DNA of 64,000 nucleotides from Thamnidium elegans (GCA_025201345.1 JAIXMG010000013.1:62001-126000), one strand, 5' to 3'. Counted from the stretch's first letter, positions 26,708 to 39,403 are shown. The notes: generated by a model from the sequence alone, not told the origin. Made by a program: numbers and translations.

Positions 26708-26764
26708 TTTTTCATTCTATACTATGGGAGATATAATTTTACAAGTTGTGACAACCATGAAATC

Positions 26765-26837
26765 GCCCTGTTAGCTCAGTTGGTAGAGCGTGGGACTTTT
26801 AATCCCAATGTCGAGGGTTCGAGCCCCTCATGGGGCG
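26765..26837 (+). tRNA. tRNA-Lys (anticodon TTT)
   Basis: A 73-nt intronless tRNA. The acceptor stem GCCCTGT pairs with ATGGGGC (with G-T pairs), discriminator G. The D-arm contains TAGCTCAGTTGGTAGAGC. The anticodon stem TGGGA/TCCCA encloses the loop CTTTTAA, so the anticodon is TTT, decoding AAA/AAG. The T-arm is GAGGG-TTCGAGC-CCCTC. A run of T at 26847-26851 is a likely Pol III terminator. Confidence 0.96.
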
Positions 26838-28428
26838 CTATACATTCTTTTTGCTGTTCTTTGGTTCATTGTTACACGAGCATGTCAATGTTATCTTTGA
26901 TAGATTAGTATATCCTTACGATCTACAGTAGAATTTACCTTTTTTATTTCAATTATTAGCATCCTAATATTCTAACTTTGGTTCGTTACATACTTTTATG
27001 TTATGATTCTCCTGTTCTAGAACTAAAGGGACAGACAGTATGAAGAAGTAAAAAGAAATAATGAAACGAATAGTTCGATTTTACCCGTCCGAAGATTGGG
27101 ATACGTCGTGATTCGATGTGACGGTAAACTTAACGGACTATTTGATATTTTATTAAAGATAATAGATATACAGATTAAACTAAATGAAGGCCATTAAAGT
27201 ACAAGTTAACTGTTTAAATCCCTCTTTTTTTATTTAATTTACAAGGATTGCTGCTACCTTTGAGACTCATTTATAGTAACGAGTTATTGACCATTTCTTC
27301 CATAACGGCGAATATATGTAAGGTGGTCTCCGGGTGTAATACTTAAAAAAGTATTCTTGGATGGTTCTTGGTAAAAAAGAAAAATGAGTAACCTAGGGTA
27401 TAAATCCCAAAAGTAAAATAGAATAGAATAAAGATTTGTCTAACTACAACGAAAAATATGTCTGTGTTTGTAATAATTTATAAAGAAGAATATTGCAGGC
27501 TTTCACATTGTCGGCGAATGTTGGACACTTTCTGATAAACTATCTGGAAGAAACGGTATTTTTTTATCATTATTTGTTACAAAATGTATTTTAGGTATAA
27601 ATCATTCAGAAAAAAAAAGTAGAATTTAAACAATGTTTTATTTCTCAAAAGTATTAATTTCCAACGCATCAAAGAAATGCAAAATAATAATAATAACTCT
27701 ATAGTTATTACACATACGTCTTTATATTAAAATGCTTTTATCTTGAACTAACATTTTATGACCGAAAATACTGACATGTATACTATAGACTGATGTAAGG
27801 TAGTCAACCTAATAATAAAATATTAATACCATTCAAATCAAGCGGTAGCTATGAATATATATAAAATAAAAAGATAAAACAAGCTCTTTTTTTTTTTAGT
27901 AGAAATGTCATACAAGCAATTTATAATGTTATATTTAGTATAATTCCTTTTTTGAAACTCTTGTTGCTGTTTTTTCGAAGAAATATATCTATTGTTATTT
28001 AAATAATAGTTTTTAAAATATGGGTATGGATAGTAGATGGAGTTACTCTTGTTTGAAGATGCTTATAAAGGAATACCGTATGTAGCATGGATTATTCTAG
28101 CTTCAAGCATTTCGGTATCTTGGTTTGGGCCTAGAATTGTTCAGCTGGGTTTCTTTCTAGATATGTCTGAATATTCATTAACTGCTTTATAGCACATGTA
28201 TCTCCTTTCTTATCTACTGCTATGTCCGTAGTCTCTACTCCCAATTGGAACCATAAGTACTGTACAGCACAAACAAGGGTAAAAGGTGTCAAAAAGGAAA
28301 AAAAAAGGCGGACTTTAATTGCTACAAAATAAAAAAGATCACGAAGAGAAAAAAAAAAATCTACACTGGGGCAGGGGCGTGAAATTTTCATTTTTTTTTT
28401 CTCTTCTTTTAATTCCTTCCTTCTCGAA
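26838..28428. other. Gene desert 1, right part
   Basis: About 1.6 kb of AT-rich DNA with no supported gene. A minus-strand open frame at 28131-28511 overlaps exon 1 of the PPR gene and contains poly-T-derived Phe runs, so it was not called. Confidence 0.55.
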
Positions 28429-31400
28429 ATGTTGACTTCATTAGTTGCAGGGTCTTGCAAACAAAGTCGAGTAAGTTCTTTTCTCCAAAAAAAAAAAAAA
28501 AAAAAAGACAAGAATTAACACGGTTTTCTGTAGCATTGTCCATGTTATAATAAGACAATTACAAGTTTATGGATAGAGGAATGTCTGTTTATAAAACCTA
28601 AACGACGCTACACAACTACAAAACGTAGCAATGTGACTTTAATTTCTAAAAGCGCCCATAAAAATATATTACCACGATCTTGGATTTCTTCTTCCTGGTC
28701 TCGATCTGTCTCAACCACACCAACTGATTCGACAATTATAACCAAAATAAACAAAAGAGTAGAATATGTCGATATCTTGAACGTTGCACTCGACCAATCC
28801 AACGTGTCAGTTGCACAATCTCTTCTTGATAATACATTCATATTATTAAAAAAGGGTAGCCCTGAACTAGCTTGGGATTGTTATCGTGATTTGACGAGTC
28901 GTCACATTCAAAAGTATATTTCGAGAGATCAATATAAACAACTGATTAAACATTTCAATCATACAAAGTCACATCATACTCAAAGACTGGAATATCTTTT
29001 GACACTTGTAGAAGATATGAAACAGTTAGGATACCAAGTCGGTAGAAAAGAAAAATTATTGTTAATGCGATCACTTGGTCTTAATGGCAATATAAATGCG
29101 ATGGAACAAATATTTGAAGATTTAAAGGATGAACAATTATTATTTGTAGAGTCCCCAGCGGAAGGAGCAGCACAAAGACCTTTTAACATTATGTTGACAT
29201 CATATGGTGAACAAATTGATATTTTGGGTCCTTATGCCGTTGCAGAAAAATCAATGAAGATTTATGGAGAGATGTTAGATGGAAATATTCAACCTGCTTC
29301 TTCTACCACGCGTTTATTAATGGAAAATATTAAGATGGCAGATAGATCAGACGAAATGGTTGAAAAGGTATGGGAATGGTTATGGACTAAAATTGGAATG
29401 AATGTAGCCGGAAAGACAAAAGAATTGGAACCTACATTGTATAGAGATATGGTCATGTATTTTGCTAGTGCTGGTAGACCGGAGTACGCCCTCGAAATTA
29501 ATGACATTATGACAAAAAGAAAGATTCCAAGAACTGTACGTATGATGACTGCTTTAATTCATAAAGTAGGTAGAGCTGGTGATATCGATAGAGCTATGGA
29601 TTTATTAAATGAAATGATGATGGTTGAAAGTCTTGTACCAACTCTAGTCACTTTCAATGCCTTGATTGATATTCATGCCCACAAAAAACCTGTACCTGAT
29701 ATCGCTGGCGCCAATAGAATATATAATATGTTGGGTGAAGTTGGTTTTTTACCTGATACTGTCACTTTTGGTACTCTTATCGACATGTTCTCTAAAAAAG
29801 GTGATTTGTTTGGCGCAAAGAAATTGTATAACGATATGAAAGCTCGTAAAATCACTCCTAGTCCATATATATTTTCGTCATTTATTGAGTGCTTCCTCAA
29901 CTTGAATGACCATGAATCTGCTATGGATATTTTAAGTTTGCTAAAAAAACAAGCACAACGTGGGTTACCACCTGTTCGTGAGGCCTATAATTTGATGTTT
30001 AAAGGTTTGGTGGAAAGTGGCTTGATCCGTGAAGCTATTATGCTTTTAGAAGTTATGAGCAAAGAGAAGATGGGTTTAGAAGCTAGAACATTTAATCCTT
30101 TATTATCTTACTATGCTAAAAGAGGTGAGCCCGAAGGTGCGCGTAAAGTGGCTTCGATGATGACACAGGCTCAAGTTAAACCAAGTTCTCACACTTACAC
30201 TAGTTTACTTCATTCTTATGCTAAAGCTGGCGATACCGAAGGAGCAGAAAATATTTTCAATATTTTGAAGCAAAAATACAGACCTACTTCACACGCTTAT
30301 AATGCATTGTTGTATGTATATACCAAGAATAATGTTATGGATAAAGTTTTAGATATCTACAAGCGTATGTCAAAAGCATTCATTCGCCCTAATGAATATA
30401 CATATGGTATTTTAATGTACTTCTATTCAAGACGTAAAGAAATCGAATCGGTGGAATCACTTATGAAGACAATGGAATCTAATAATATCGTTCCTGGTGC
30501 TATTTGTTGGACCATTTTAATGCAAACTTATTTTGAATGTGATAGACCTGAAGATGGAAGAAATGTAATGGACCGTATGATACAAGCTGGCTGGGAGCCA
30601 TCGAATGTGTCTTGGGGCATTATGATTAATGGTCTTGTTCGTGCAAATGAAGTAGAGCTTGCAGAATCCGTTTTGACAGAAATTGTTGATAGATTACAAC
30701 GTTCCTATTACGATACTTATAAGCATAGATTATTAAAAGATGCCAATACACATGTGGATTACGATAAAGTACTTCCCGAAACGATTGAAGATGTCTTGAA
30801 CAAATCTCATGCCAGTATACTTAAACCTAAGACTAGACTTTCATCTTATTTATTTGCTCCTATTATTGATGCCCATAGAAAAGCAGGTAACTTGGACCAA
30901 GCCAAATCAGTTTACAAGACCATGGTTGAACTTTCAGTACCTGTTACAGTTCCCATCTATGTATCGCTGATGACTATTTTCAATAAGGAATTAAATCACG
31001 ATGCAGTCGAATCTATGTGGAATGTACTTTACAAAAACGATACTAGCAAGTTAGAAAATCTTGATCCTATATTTAAAGAGCCTATACCAGTACCAGAAAT
31101 GGAGTACAGTTTTACTAATTTGTTAACGTTGGATGGCGATCAAGATATTGAAGTCAGTAAACCAGCTATTCGTAAACAAGTTTCACCTTTTGCATTGTCT
31201 ATTTATATGAATTCACTTATTTCTCAAAAGCGTACCAACGAAGTTGAAACTCTTTGGAATAAACTTTCCAGTGAAGGTTATGAATTTGATGAACATAATT
31301 GGAATAGATATATTGTTGCACTAGTTGAATCTGGCAAATTAGATGATGCTTGTCGTCTGATATCCAAGGAATTCTTTGGAAAGTCTGAAAACAATAGTGG

Positions 31401-31617
31401 TAACAATATTAAAAAGACACACCGTAAACGAGATGATATCTTTATCTCCAATAACGATCAGCTTCATACCCAAACTTGTAGTTTGTTGGCTGATAAGCTT
31501 GAAATCACTGGTGCTGAATTTATGGGTGATCCTCGTTTAAGATCAGTTGTTACTGATAGAATCAAGGAATACGTCAATCATTTAGATAGATTAGACAGAT
31601 CAGAAACTAATACATAG
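28429..31617 (+). CDS. Large mitochondrial pentatricopeptide repeat (PPR) protein
   Basis: RNA-binding protein probably acting on mitochondrial transcripts. The long open frame has no ATG near its start. A short first exon at 28429-28470 (MLTSLVAGSCKQSR) with a GTAAGT donor joins a CTGTAG acceptor at 28531-28533 to exon 2 (28534-31617), giving 1041 residues. The first 60 or so residues are basic and Ser/Thr-rich with few acids, as in mitochondrial presequences. Many 35-residue PPR motifs follow, for example VTFNALIDIHAHKKP, VTFGTLIDMFSKKGDLFGAK, HTYTSLLHSYAKAGDTEGAE and YTYGILMYFYSRRKEIESV. The RNA target cannot be read. The two-exon model is in frame and explains the missing start. Confidence 0.88.
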
Positions 31618-31846
31618 AAAGCCAAGGTGTAATTTTTTTTAGAAGAAATATGTACAATAAATTAAATATAATAATATAGAATTATCTCTCTCTGATAAGC
31701 ACTCTTATCTTCTGCTAAAGTTTAGCAAAAACTTTTCGAGTCACACATGACTGTAAACTTTTGTAAAAAAAAAAACCTTTATGAAGGGATTTTAAATTAA
31801 AAAAAAAATTCTCTTTACTGTTTCTTTTTAACAATACTACTACAAC

Positions 31847-32422
31847 ATGTCAACTGATACATTGTTTTTAAAAGTGTATCAAAGCGCAGACGCCCAAATC
31901 CAAGACCAAAATGAAGAAGATCCTTTTCCGGCATATCTGGATGGTATAGATACGGCATTAGCACCCTTTTGTCCTACTTCTGCAAAGCGCGTATTAAAGG
32001 CACTAAGTATGGCTCAAGTGAATAGTCAAGATACTGTTGTCGATTTAGGCTCTGGTGACGGACGGTTTGTCACGGCAGCTGTTTCAGAATTTAATGCTGC
32101 TAGAGCAGTTGGCATTGAGTCCGATGCAGATCTTGTTCAAACTTCAAAAGAGCTGGCAAAGCAAGTTTTAGGTTTAGATCAACGAGTCGACTTTATTGAA
32201 GGAGATTTGTTAAATTTGCCAAAGATTGTACATGACGCTGAATGGTCCGTCATTGTACTCTTCCTATTACCTGATCATACAGACAAATTCGCAGACTTTT
32301 TATTACACTATTATAGAAAAGGCGCGCGTATTGTTAGTTTAGTTTTCAATTTAAACGAGTTACCTGAACTAAAATTAAAAGCGTCTGATGAGCAAGACGG
32401 TATCTTTGTTTATAGTCTTTAA
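31847..32422 (+). CDS. Class I SAM-dependent methyltransferase
   Basis: A single-exon gene of 191 residues. Motif I is VVDLGSGDGRFVTAA (about 66-80), followed by an acidic residue in GIESDADLV (about 91-99) that should contact the SAM ribose, and WSVIVLFLLP (about 129-138) as the motif IV region. The E/D-L-G-S-G-D-G-R-F form resembles the FAM173/ATPSCKMT group of protein-lysine methyltransferases, but the membrane segment of that family is not evident. The substrate is unknown. Confidence 0.8.
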   Translation: MSTDTLFLKVYQSADAQIQDQNEEDPFPAYLDGIDTALAPFCPTSAKRVLKALSMAQVNSQDTVVDLGSGDGRFVTAAVSEFNAARAVGIESDADLVQTSKELAKQVLGLDQRVDFIEGDLLNLPKIVHDAEWSVIVLFLLPDHTDKFADFLLHYYRKGARIVSLVFNLNELPELKLKASDEQDGIFVYSL

Positions 32423-33277
32423 AATATTATATAATACGCGTACAATAGATTTACATAGATATACAAAAGTGTGTTTTTTTTTAAAAAAAAATAAAGAATT
32501 TAATCTAAAATAAGTCATTAAAGTTACAATGGCAAATCCTAAATTACAGGGTAATACAGGATTTCCTTTTGGCGGGAACTTTAATATTTGAACGCATTTG
32601 GGATTAAAATCCAAAAGTTTAAGGTTCTATGGGAAAACCATACTTGACTCTCCAACTTTGTTCCAAAAGCAGTAGGAAACTATGTGCAGATATCGAGTAA
32701 CACGGTTAGATTATCTTATATCTTGCACACCTTTTTTTTTTTTTTTTTTTTTTTTTTGGCAAACTGTAGATTGAAAGTAGATGGTGATTTCCCCCCTGTA
32801 TTTCATATTCAACAAGTTACTATTAAAGATGATATTCATTTGATACTATCACTACTTTACAGCTTAAAATAATGGCTTGTATAGATCACTCTATAAAAAA
32901 AGTTTCGAGTTTTGGTTCATTTCCATTGACAATTTACTTGAATGAAAAAAAAAAAAATGAAGCCACTAAATTCGTTTAATTTTGAAGCCAGCAAAACAGA
33001 CTTTGTTGTGGGAAAGAATTGTGCACATAATTATAGTACGCTGAATTATCTCATTTACATGTAAAATGACTATATTTTGGCTTGTAGTTGAATTTCAATT
33101 AAAAATATTAGAGCATCTTTACTACAATCTTTATGAATTTATAACCTTTACTGCGTGTGACACTGTCACATAAAGAAAAAAAAAACTAGATTATCTCCGC
33201 AAGTACCCAATAGAAACAAACTTTTTAGTATTTTCCGTTTTCTTTCTTTTCTATATATATATAAAAAAAAAAGAGGA
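32423..33277. other. Intergenic, AT-rich
   Basis: About 850 bp between the methyltransferase and the transporter, with a 27-nt T run near 32731-32757. No gene is seen; short open frames here are AT-rich and lack supportable structure. Confidence 0.55.
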
Positions 33278-34871
33278 ATGGAGTTACGTAAATTGAAGAA
33301 TGAGAAGTCATTCTCTACAGAACCTTCATTAGACGAAATTACAGACAATGTCGTTGGTAAAATAAAATAAAAATAATAAGCTGTCAAAAAACAAATAAAT
33401 ACATAGTTACTTAGCCATATAAATAATAACAATAGGTGAGGTGGAACATGATATTAGTTTCAGTCATGGTGTCGATAATTCAGAAGGAGGATCATCTTTT
33501 CTCGCTTATTTCAACGTTGTGTGCGTTGTAGCAGGTACCGGTGCCCTTGGTTTACCTTATGCCCTTAAACAAGGCGGTTGGATTGGTACAGTTTTATAGT
33601 TGTTTATTTTGATTTCAACTTTTTTTAACCAGCTTTTTTTTTGATAGGTTTATTTATTCTCGGTCTCAGTTGGTTATTTTCTATTTGTAGGCTACCCCTC
33701 CCCCAGTATAATTATTATCTCATCTAAAAAAACTAACCAGCATCATTATATATATATAGATTCTGGTATCGTCTTGATTCGTTGTTTATACCATAACGGT
33801 AAAACTCGTTTATCCTCTTACCAAGAAGTAGCTCGAAGCGCATTCGGTCCTATTGGCGGTTGGGTTTCTTTCTTTTTCACGGCTGTGACTTTGATCGGTG
33901 TTCCAGTACTATATATCCTTTTATCTGGTCAAAATTTACACTTTGTTTGTAAAGGTACCGCTGCTGAATTGACTTTTCCCATTTGGGTTATCATTAGTGC
34001 TTCTTCCGTAGCTATTCCTTTTGTCTTGTTCAAGTCGATGAAGGAAGTCGGTTTCTTGAGTGCTTTCGGTATGCTTGCTACTGTCATTGTTGTTTTCATC
34101 GTATTGGTTACTGCCGTTAAAGATAAACCTAATAATCTCGACGTCCAACATGTTTCTGTTATTTGGGATCAATTTCCAATTGCTCTTAGTTCCATTGTTT
34201 TTAGTTTTGGTAAACTATAAATACTCATTTCTATATAAATATATATGTATTAATATTTTTTTATAGGTGGTAACCCCGTTTATGCACATGTCGAAGCAGG
34301 TATGAAACATCCTCAACACTGGAACAAGGTAGTAGCTGCTGGTTTATCTACTTGTGTTGCTCTTTACTTTTTAACCGCTGTTCCTGGTTACTACGTTTAT
34401 GGTCATTTAACAGAATCACCTATTTATGAAAATATCCCTGATGGTCCTGCCAAGATGGCCTCCACTATTATTATCACACTCCATGTTTTGATGGCCTGCC
34501 CTATTTTAATGACATCCTTTGCTCTTGATTTGGAAAAGATGTTTGGTATTTCATCCTTCAATCATTCTCGTGTGGTTGAACATTCTCTTCGTTTTGCTCT
34601 TCGTATGGTTATGGTTGTTTTAATTGCCGTTATTGCCATTTATGTCCCTTTCTTTGGTGATTTCATGTCATTATTAGGTGCCTTCTCTAATTGTGCACTC
34701 ATCTTGATTTTTCCTATTATTTTCTACTTAAAATTAACTGGTTTCCGTAACAAACATTGGGCAGAGTTGATTCTTTGCTTCTTTGGTGTTGTATTAGGTA
34801 TTGTTGGTTTAATCTTTGGTACCATTTCTGCCATTAAAGCCTTAAAGTACGATTTTGAAAATCTCGTTTAA
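33278..34871 (+). CDS. AAAP-family amino acid transporter (Aa_trans domain)
   Basis: Membrane transporter for neutral amino acids or similar substrates, related to fungal AVT-type vacuolar and plasma membrane carriers. Five exons: 33278-33356, 33436-33585, 33648-33686, 33760-34209, 34267-34871; 440 residues. The first membrane span has the family signature VVCVVAGTGALGLPYALKQG (about 52-71). Others include WVSFFFTAVTLIGVPVLYIL and a GGNPVYAHVEAGMKHPQHW loop (about 240), typical of the domain. About ten or eleven hydrophobic segments are present, and the protein ends shortly after the last one. The substrate and membrane are not determined. Confidence 0.9.
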
Positions 34872-36812
34872 TTTGTACAATACATATCCCTTCCATTACA
34901 AATAAATATAAATTATAACTATTAAATGTTGCTAACTAAATAATTGACTATTTTTTATGAAATGCACTTCTTGTATATTACTACACACTATAAATATGGA
35001 GAACTTTTATTTCTTTGTTTTTTCCTGAGAAATAAGACTTTTAAACAACGATATGTCAACAATAGGGTGCTTCAATCTAGATATGATAGCCGGCTATACG
35101 CATCCAAATCCAGCAACATATTTCTAACATCGCTTCTAAGAGAAACATATACACTTGTTACCTCAATAAAAAATCAATATCAAATTGTTCTTTCATCGCA
35201 AAGAATCGTATTTTGTCCTCTAGAAGTGAAATTAGTTACGTATCCTTCTTTTTATGCTAAAAATTTCTTACTCTTTATCTGAAAGCCTAAAGATATGTTT
35301 AAACTATTTTCATACGTTGCCTTGTGACAAAAATAAGCAATATGGTAAAGGTCTAGTTAATCATAATTGCTTAATTGCTTTAGCTTACCTAACGTAGAAG
35401 TAAAATCATACTCTCGGCTATAATGACAATCAGAAACATAGTTTGGTCTTCTACTTGGATCGTATTCTTTTTACTTTAGAATTGATTTATTGGAGTTATC
35501 TAAAAGTAAACGCCAAAGTTTTTAATTTAGAGTATATGGATAAAAAAGCATTAACATACCTGCGGGGAAGAGAAATAGATTTAAAAACTGGATATATAAT
35601 TGAGTGAATAAAGCTACTCTTAAGGCGGCATTCGCTTAAAATTTTTATATTTTGATTGCTAGGATAGGTGAGGTTAAGTTGTAAGTATCGGGGCTAGTTA
35701 TTATCACAAATGTAGTATAACATATAAGGTGCGTCTGAATTAGAATGAGATGAGAAGCAAATCTGTGGCATTTTTTTTTGGGGGGTTAGGGGTTGGGGGT
35801 ACACATATCTTTATAACAAGGGCTGAAAAAAAGTAGCACATAATAACTTAGCGGATCTCATGACCTTGTGCTAGCTTATACTCGGTGGTTGCTTTACGAA
35901 GAACTGTATCTTTTTGTACGGACATAAAAAGAAAAGATGTGCAAAAGAAAAGTTGTTTATTTATTTTTTAAAAAAAGATAGATAATTAATCAGTAGACTG
36001 GTAAAATAACTCATGCAATCTATTTAATAAGAACATGTTTACAACTTGTTTCATGCCACACGTTTTTTGATCGCTTACAAGATGACACAAGGGCTACAAG
36101 CGCTGATAGGCCTTTGTGAGGTACTTCTTTAGCTCTACCATGGAACGTCCCAAGTACTACTTTGGTCTCTATCCTAGAGAGACGACAAATTCCTACTACA
36201 TGATTGGAGATGTCTTGTTGTTAGAGGATCTTTTGCATGTACTTTTGGTAGTAGTCAGGATAATATCGTTTCAGCAATATATAATGAAGCTATTTATGAG
36301 GATAAGTAAATGTAAGTACATTACAATTGAATTTTCACACGCTAATATTATTTGCAGGTACGTTTGTCTTCAAGCGAACTCTTGTTGTCGGATTTTTTTT
36401 TTCTGGTGTGTTAAACTAGGATATTTCTAATTGTCTGAAGTCCTCTTTGTCGCTGATCGAATGAAAGCCACATTGAGAATAGCTTTGTACACCCCATCGT
36501 ACGTCCATTTATTCAGGTATGTTAACGCTTTTTTTATCCGCGGCCTTCAGACTAAAAGGTTGGACGTTTACTTTTCACTCACAAAACAAAAATAATCTGA
36601 TCTAGACTTAAATCAATGTTTCGAGAGAAAAAAACTATTAAACTTATTTTTGTCCAAGGACAATGTGTAAAAATGGTCTAAAAATGTCTTTAAAACTTCA
36701 AGCAAAGAAATATAAACAGACCTATCATCTTGAGCTTTAACATACAAGAAGTGCTAATTTGACTTATTCAAGAACTTATTTTATTACTATTTACATTTTT
36801 TTTTTTGCAAGA
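34872..36812. other. Intergenic region with G-run motif and possible decayed coding DNA
   Basis: About 1.9 kb without a supported gene. A G-rich motif (G6-TTA-G4-TT-G5) lies at 35780-35799. The stretch around 36080-36500 has coding-like fragments in different frames. The rest is AT-rich without visible features. Confidence 0.5.
36080..36440 (+). pseudogene. Possible decayed coding fragment, origin unknown
   Basis: Two peptide stretches look coding-like but lie in different frames with stops: one reads RPKYYFGLYPRETTNSYYM (about 36139-36200) and the next VVRGSFACTFGSSQDNIV (about 36220-36272). Base composition is less AT-rich than around it. I could not match either stretch to a family. It may be an old transposon or gene remnant, or chance. 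Confidence 0.25.
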
Positions 36813-37803
36813 CTAATAACGATTAAAAGTGCCTTTTGTAAGATAATTCCCTGTTTCTTTTTTACTCTTATCACCATAAATTGATTTGACAACAGACGAT
36901 AATGGGTTATTCTTTTGCTTTTCTGCTAAATCTTGAGCTACTTTATCCATAACAGCAGCAGCGGCAGAAGATTGGATGGTGGATACCTTTTTAACGACTT
37001 TATCAGGGGAATTGGATCGCTTTCTCTTTTTCTCGCTAGTGATCCCGTTCTTTTTATCCTCGGTCTTTTTTGACTTTTTATCAGCTTTAGCTTTGGCTTT
37101 CTTCTCCTCCATCGCTTTTTTCATATCTTCTATTTCATCTTTACTAGGATTAATCACAATAACATTGTTACTATCAAAAGGTTTTCCACACTAGAATAAT
37201 AAAGAAATTAATATCATAAAAAAAAACTCGGTTCCAGTTACTTACACTAACACACTCCTTACTAGGAATCTCTTTTAATGCTTGCTCAGCAAATACGCAT
37301 CCACAACTATCCAAATAAACAAAACGATGTTTGCCATTCATTTCCTTCATAGAAATAGGGCAAATGAACTTACTCTTGGCACTTCTTTCTAAGTTACCCA
37401 TTGTAGCTGAATCAGGGCTAGATCCCTTTTCATTATATGCAGGATTAGGAGTCAAGTTAAGCTTGACAGTGTCTTTTATACTCTTAATATGACCACAGAT
37501 CTTGTCTCCATCACCATATACGTTTTTGTCTAAAAGGTATTCGATAATGGCATCTTGATTGTATAGCTTCCCTAAGCCACAAGAAACTACTGGTTGTTCC
37601 AGAAGAAGCTAAAATAATAAAAGTAGATGATTATTAGATTTCTATTTAGATTACGATAAAAAAAAGAAAGTTTAAATTACTTTAGATAAGGCACAATGTA
37701 ACCATGCTGCTGCTCTTTCAAGTTCTGGATTCAATTTAACATCTTTTGCTTTTTCCTTTACAAGTTCGATACGTCTAGGAATAGATCCTCCGTCGTTTCC
37801 CAT
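36813..37803 (-). CDS. rtf2: Replication termination factor 2 (Rtf2)
   Basis: Nuclear protein that stabilises paused replication forks; Rtf2 proteins also influence splicing. Three exons: 37803-37681, 37608-37246, 37190-36813; 287 residues. The N-terminus MGNDGGSIPRRIELVKEK is the family hallmark. The RING/U-box-like fold spans FICPISMKEMNGKHRFVYL, DSCGCVFAEQAL and the spliced CVSCGKPFDSNNVIVINP. The C-terminal third is Lys-rich and basic with likely nuclear localisation signals (KKRKRSNSPDK), ending SIYGDKSKKETGNYLTKGTF. The downstream intergenic gap separates it from R2. Confidence 0.93.
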
Positions 37804-38349
37804 ATTTTTGTATAAATGTTGAAAGAACCGTCCTTTTTTTCTTAAGCACAAAAAGGGAAGAAAAGTCTGATTATTTAAAGCCAGTGCTCAGTGCAAATTT
37901 CCAAGGCAGACGAATTACCACTATATCCAATAAGGTAAAATGAACCGATATAGAGTTACCATAGAGGTATAAAACCTATTTTTGCATCTTTATAAACTCT
38001 ACAAACTCTACCTTATACTTCTAAACGCCTTTTTGAAAGAAAAGATCATGCAAAATTGGAATAAAAAAATACAGTTGTCAGTACAACTACAGTGGCCAAA
38101 TGAAGGAAACGTGTTAAATGTACTTAACTTAAAGTTTTATACATTTATTAATAGTCTATAGTTGGAAGTGAAATATAATAGTCTTATGCACCTATCAGTA
38201 AGAAGATGTTATATAATTTTAAAAGCATTATTTAAAACATTTATTTGAAAAAAAAGATGTAGTTTTATTTATTTAATTAAATCGTATTTCTCTTGGTTTT
38301 CAAAGCAGACCTTTTTATACATGTATAAAAAAGAGCACTTTGATACTAA
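37804..38349. other. Intergenic between rtf2 and R2
   Basis: About 550 bp of AT-rich DNA holding the rtf2 promoter side. No other feature is seen. Confidence 0.55.
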
Positions 38350-38962
38350 CAGGATCAGCCATGTGAAGGCGGAAACACATCTGGTTCCATCCCAGATGCT
38401 ACTGCGCTGGATATGACAAGAGTACCTTAGTTTGAGCTGAGGACTGGCTATAAATATCGCACGAAAACTAGAACTTACAGCTAGAAGCATACAGCGCCAA
38501 AATATGATACACGTAAGCACACGACAGCGCTTCCTTCAAAATGGGCTCAAGCTTATTATTTCCCACAGATGGCCCAGGAGTACACATCTATTACCCCCAA
38601 GTAAACAGTCGCGAGACACACAATTCGGGTTAAGACCTATATTAGTAGTACTATACCTGGTAGCCTAACCTTATTATACAAGTTATGCTTCAGTACCAAT
38701 TGCTCCTTTGTACAGATGTGATAAATCGAACCACCATGGCTTCACGAAACGACACCTAGATACAGACAATCTTTCCAATCTTAACTCCACCTTCAGCTCT
38801 GGAACCACCTGTTTCCACTTACGATTTATTGACATGGTTTTAAAACTATAATTACTTAATCCTCACCAAGGATCAGGGAACATCATCACCAAGACTTACA
38901 ACCAGCCCAAGTTCTTTTTTACCGATCCAGTGACGACTATAAGAGGGAGACCAAAGAATACC

Positions 38963-39003
<41 letters not shown>

Positions 39004-39054
39004 CCCTCATTCAAACTTTGTCTGTCAAAATTGTGTATCAAAATTTTCTCTATC

Positions 39055-39235
39055 GGTCTAAGTGACCAGCACCAAAATTTTCTTTGTGACCAGCACATCA
39101 AAACTGTCTATGGCCAGCACCGTCAAAATTTTCCAAGCGACCAGCACAATCAAAACTTTTACATGACCAGCACCGGAAAATATTCTTCTTTTTTTCTTTG
39201 GTCTAAGTGACTAGCACCATCTATTTTTCTATTCT
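39055..39235. repeat. GACCAGCAC minisatellite in R2
   Basis: Imperfect units of about 25-35 bp with GACCAGCAC and an AAAATTTTC/AAAACTTTT core, repeated five or six times. They correspond to 796-950 on the other strand. Confidence 0.75.
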
Positions 39236-39403
39236 ATTGTTTACAAAAAATTACTTGGATTTTCCTTGAGACAAATAAAAAATTGGAATGCAAGCTTTTT
39301 TTTTCTTTTTGCGAGAGATGAATACAGAGAGAGACAGAGATTTTTTCGCATTAGTTTTCGGCGTTCGTAGAGTAGGCCAAAGATACAATATATATAATAG
39401 ATG

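Noticed and set aside
28131..28511. Minus-strand 126-codon frame
   Set aside because: Its N-terminus is encoded by poly-T and by the antisense of PPR exon 1. No splice model gave a recognisable protein.
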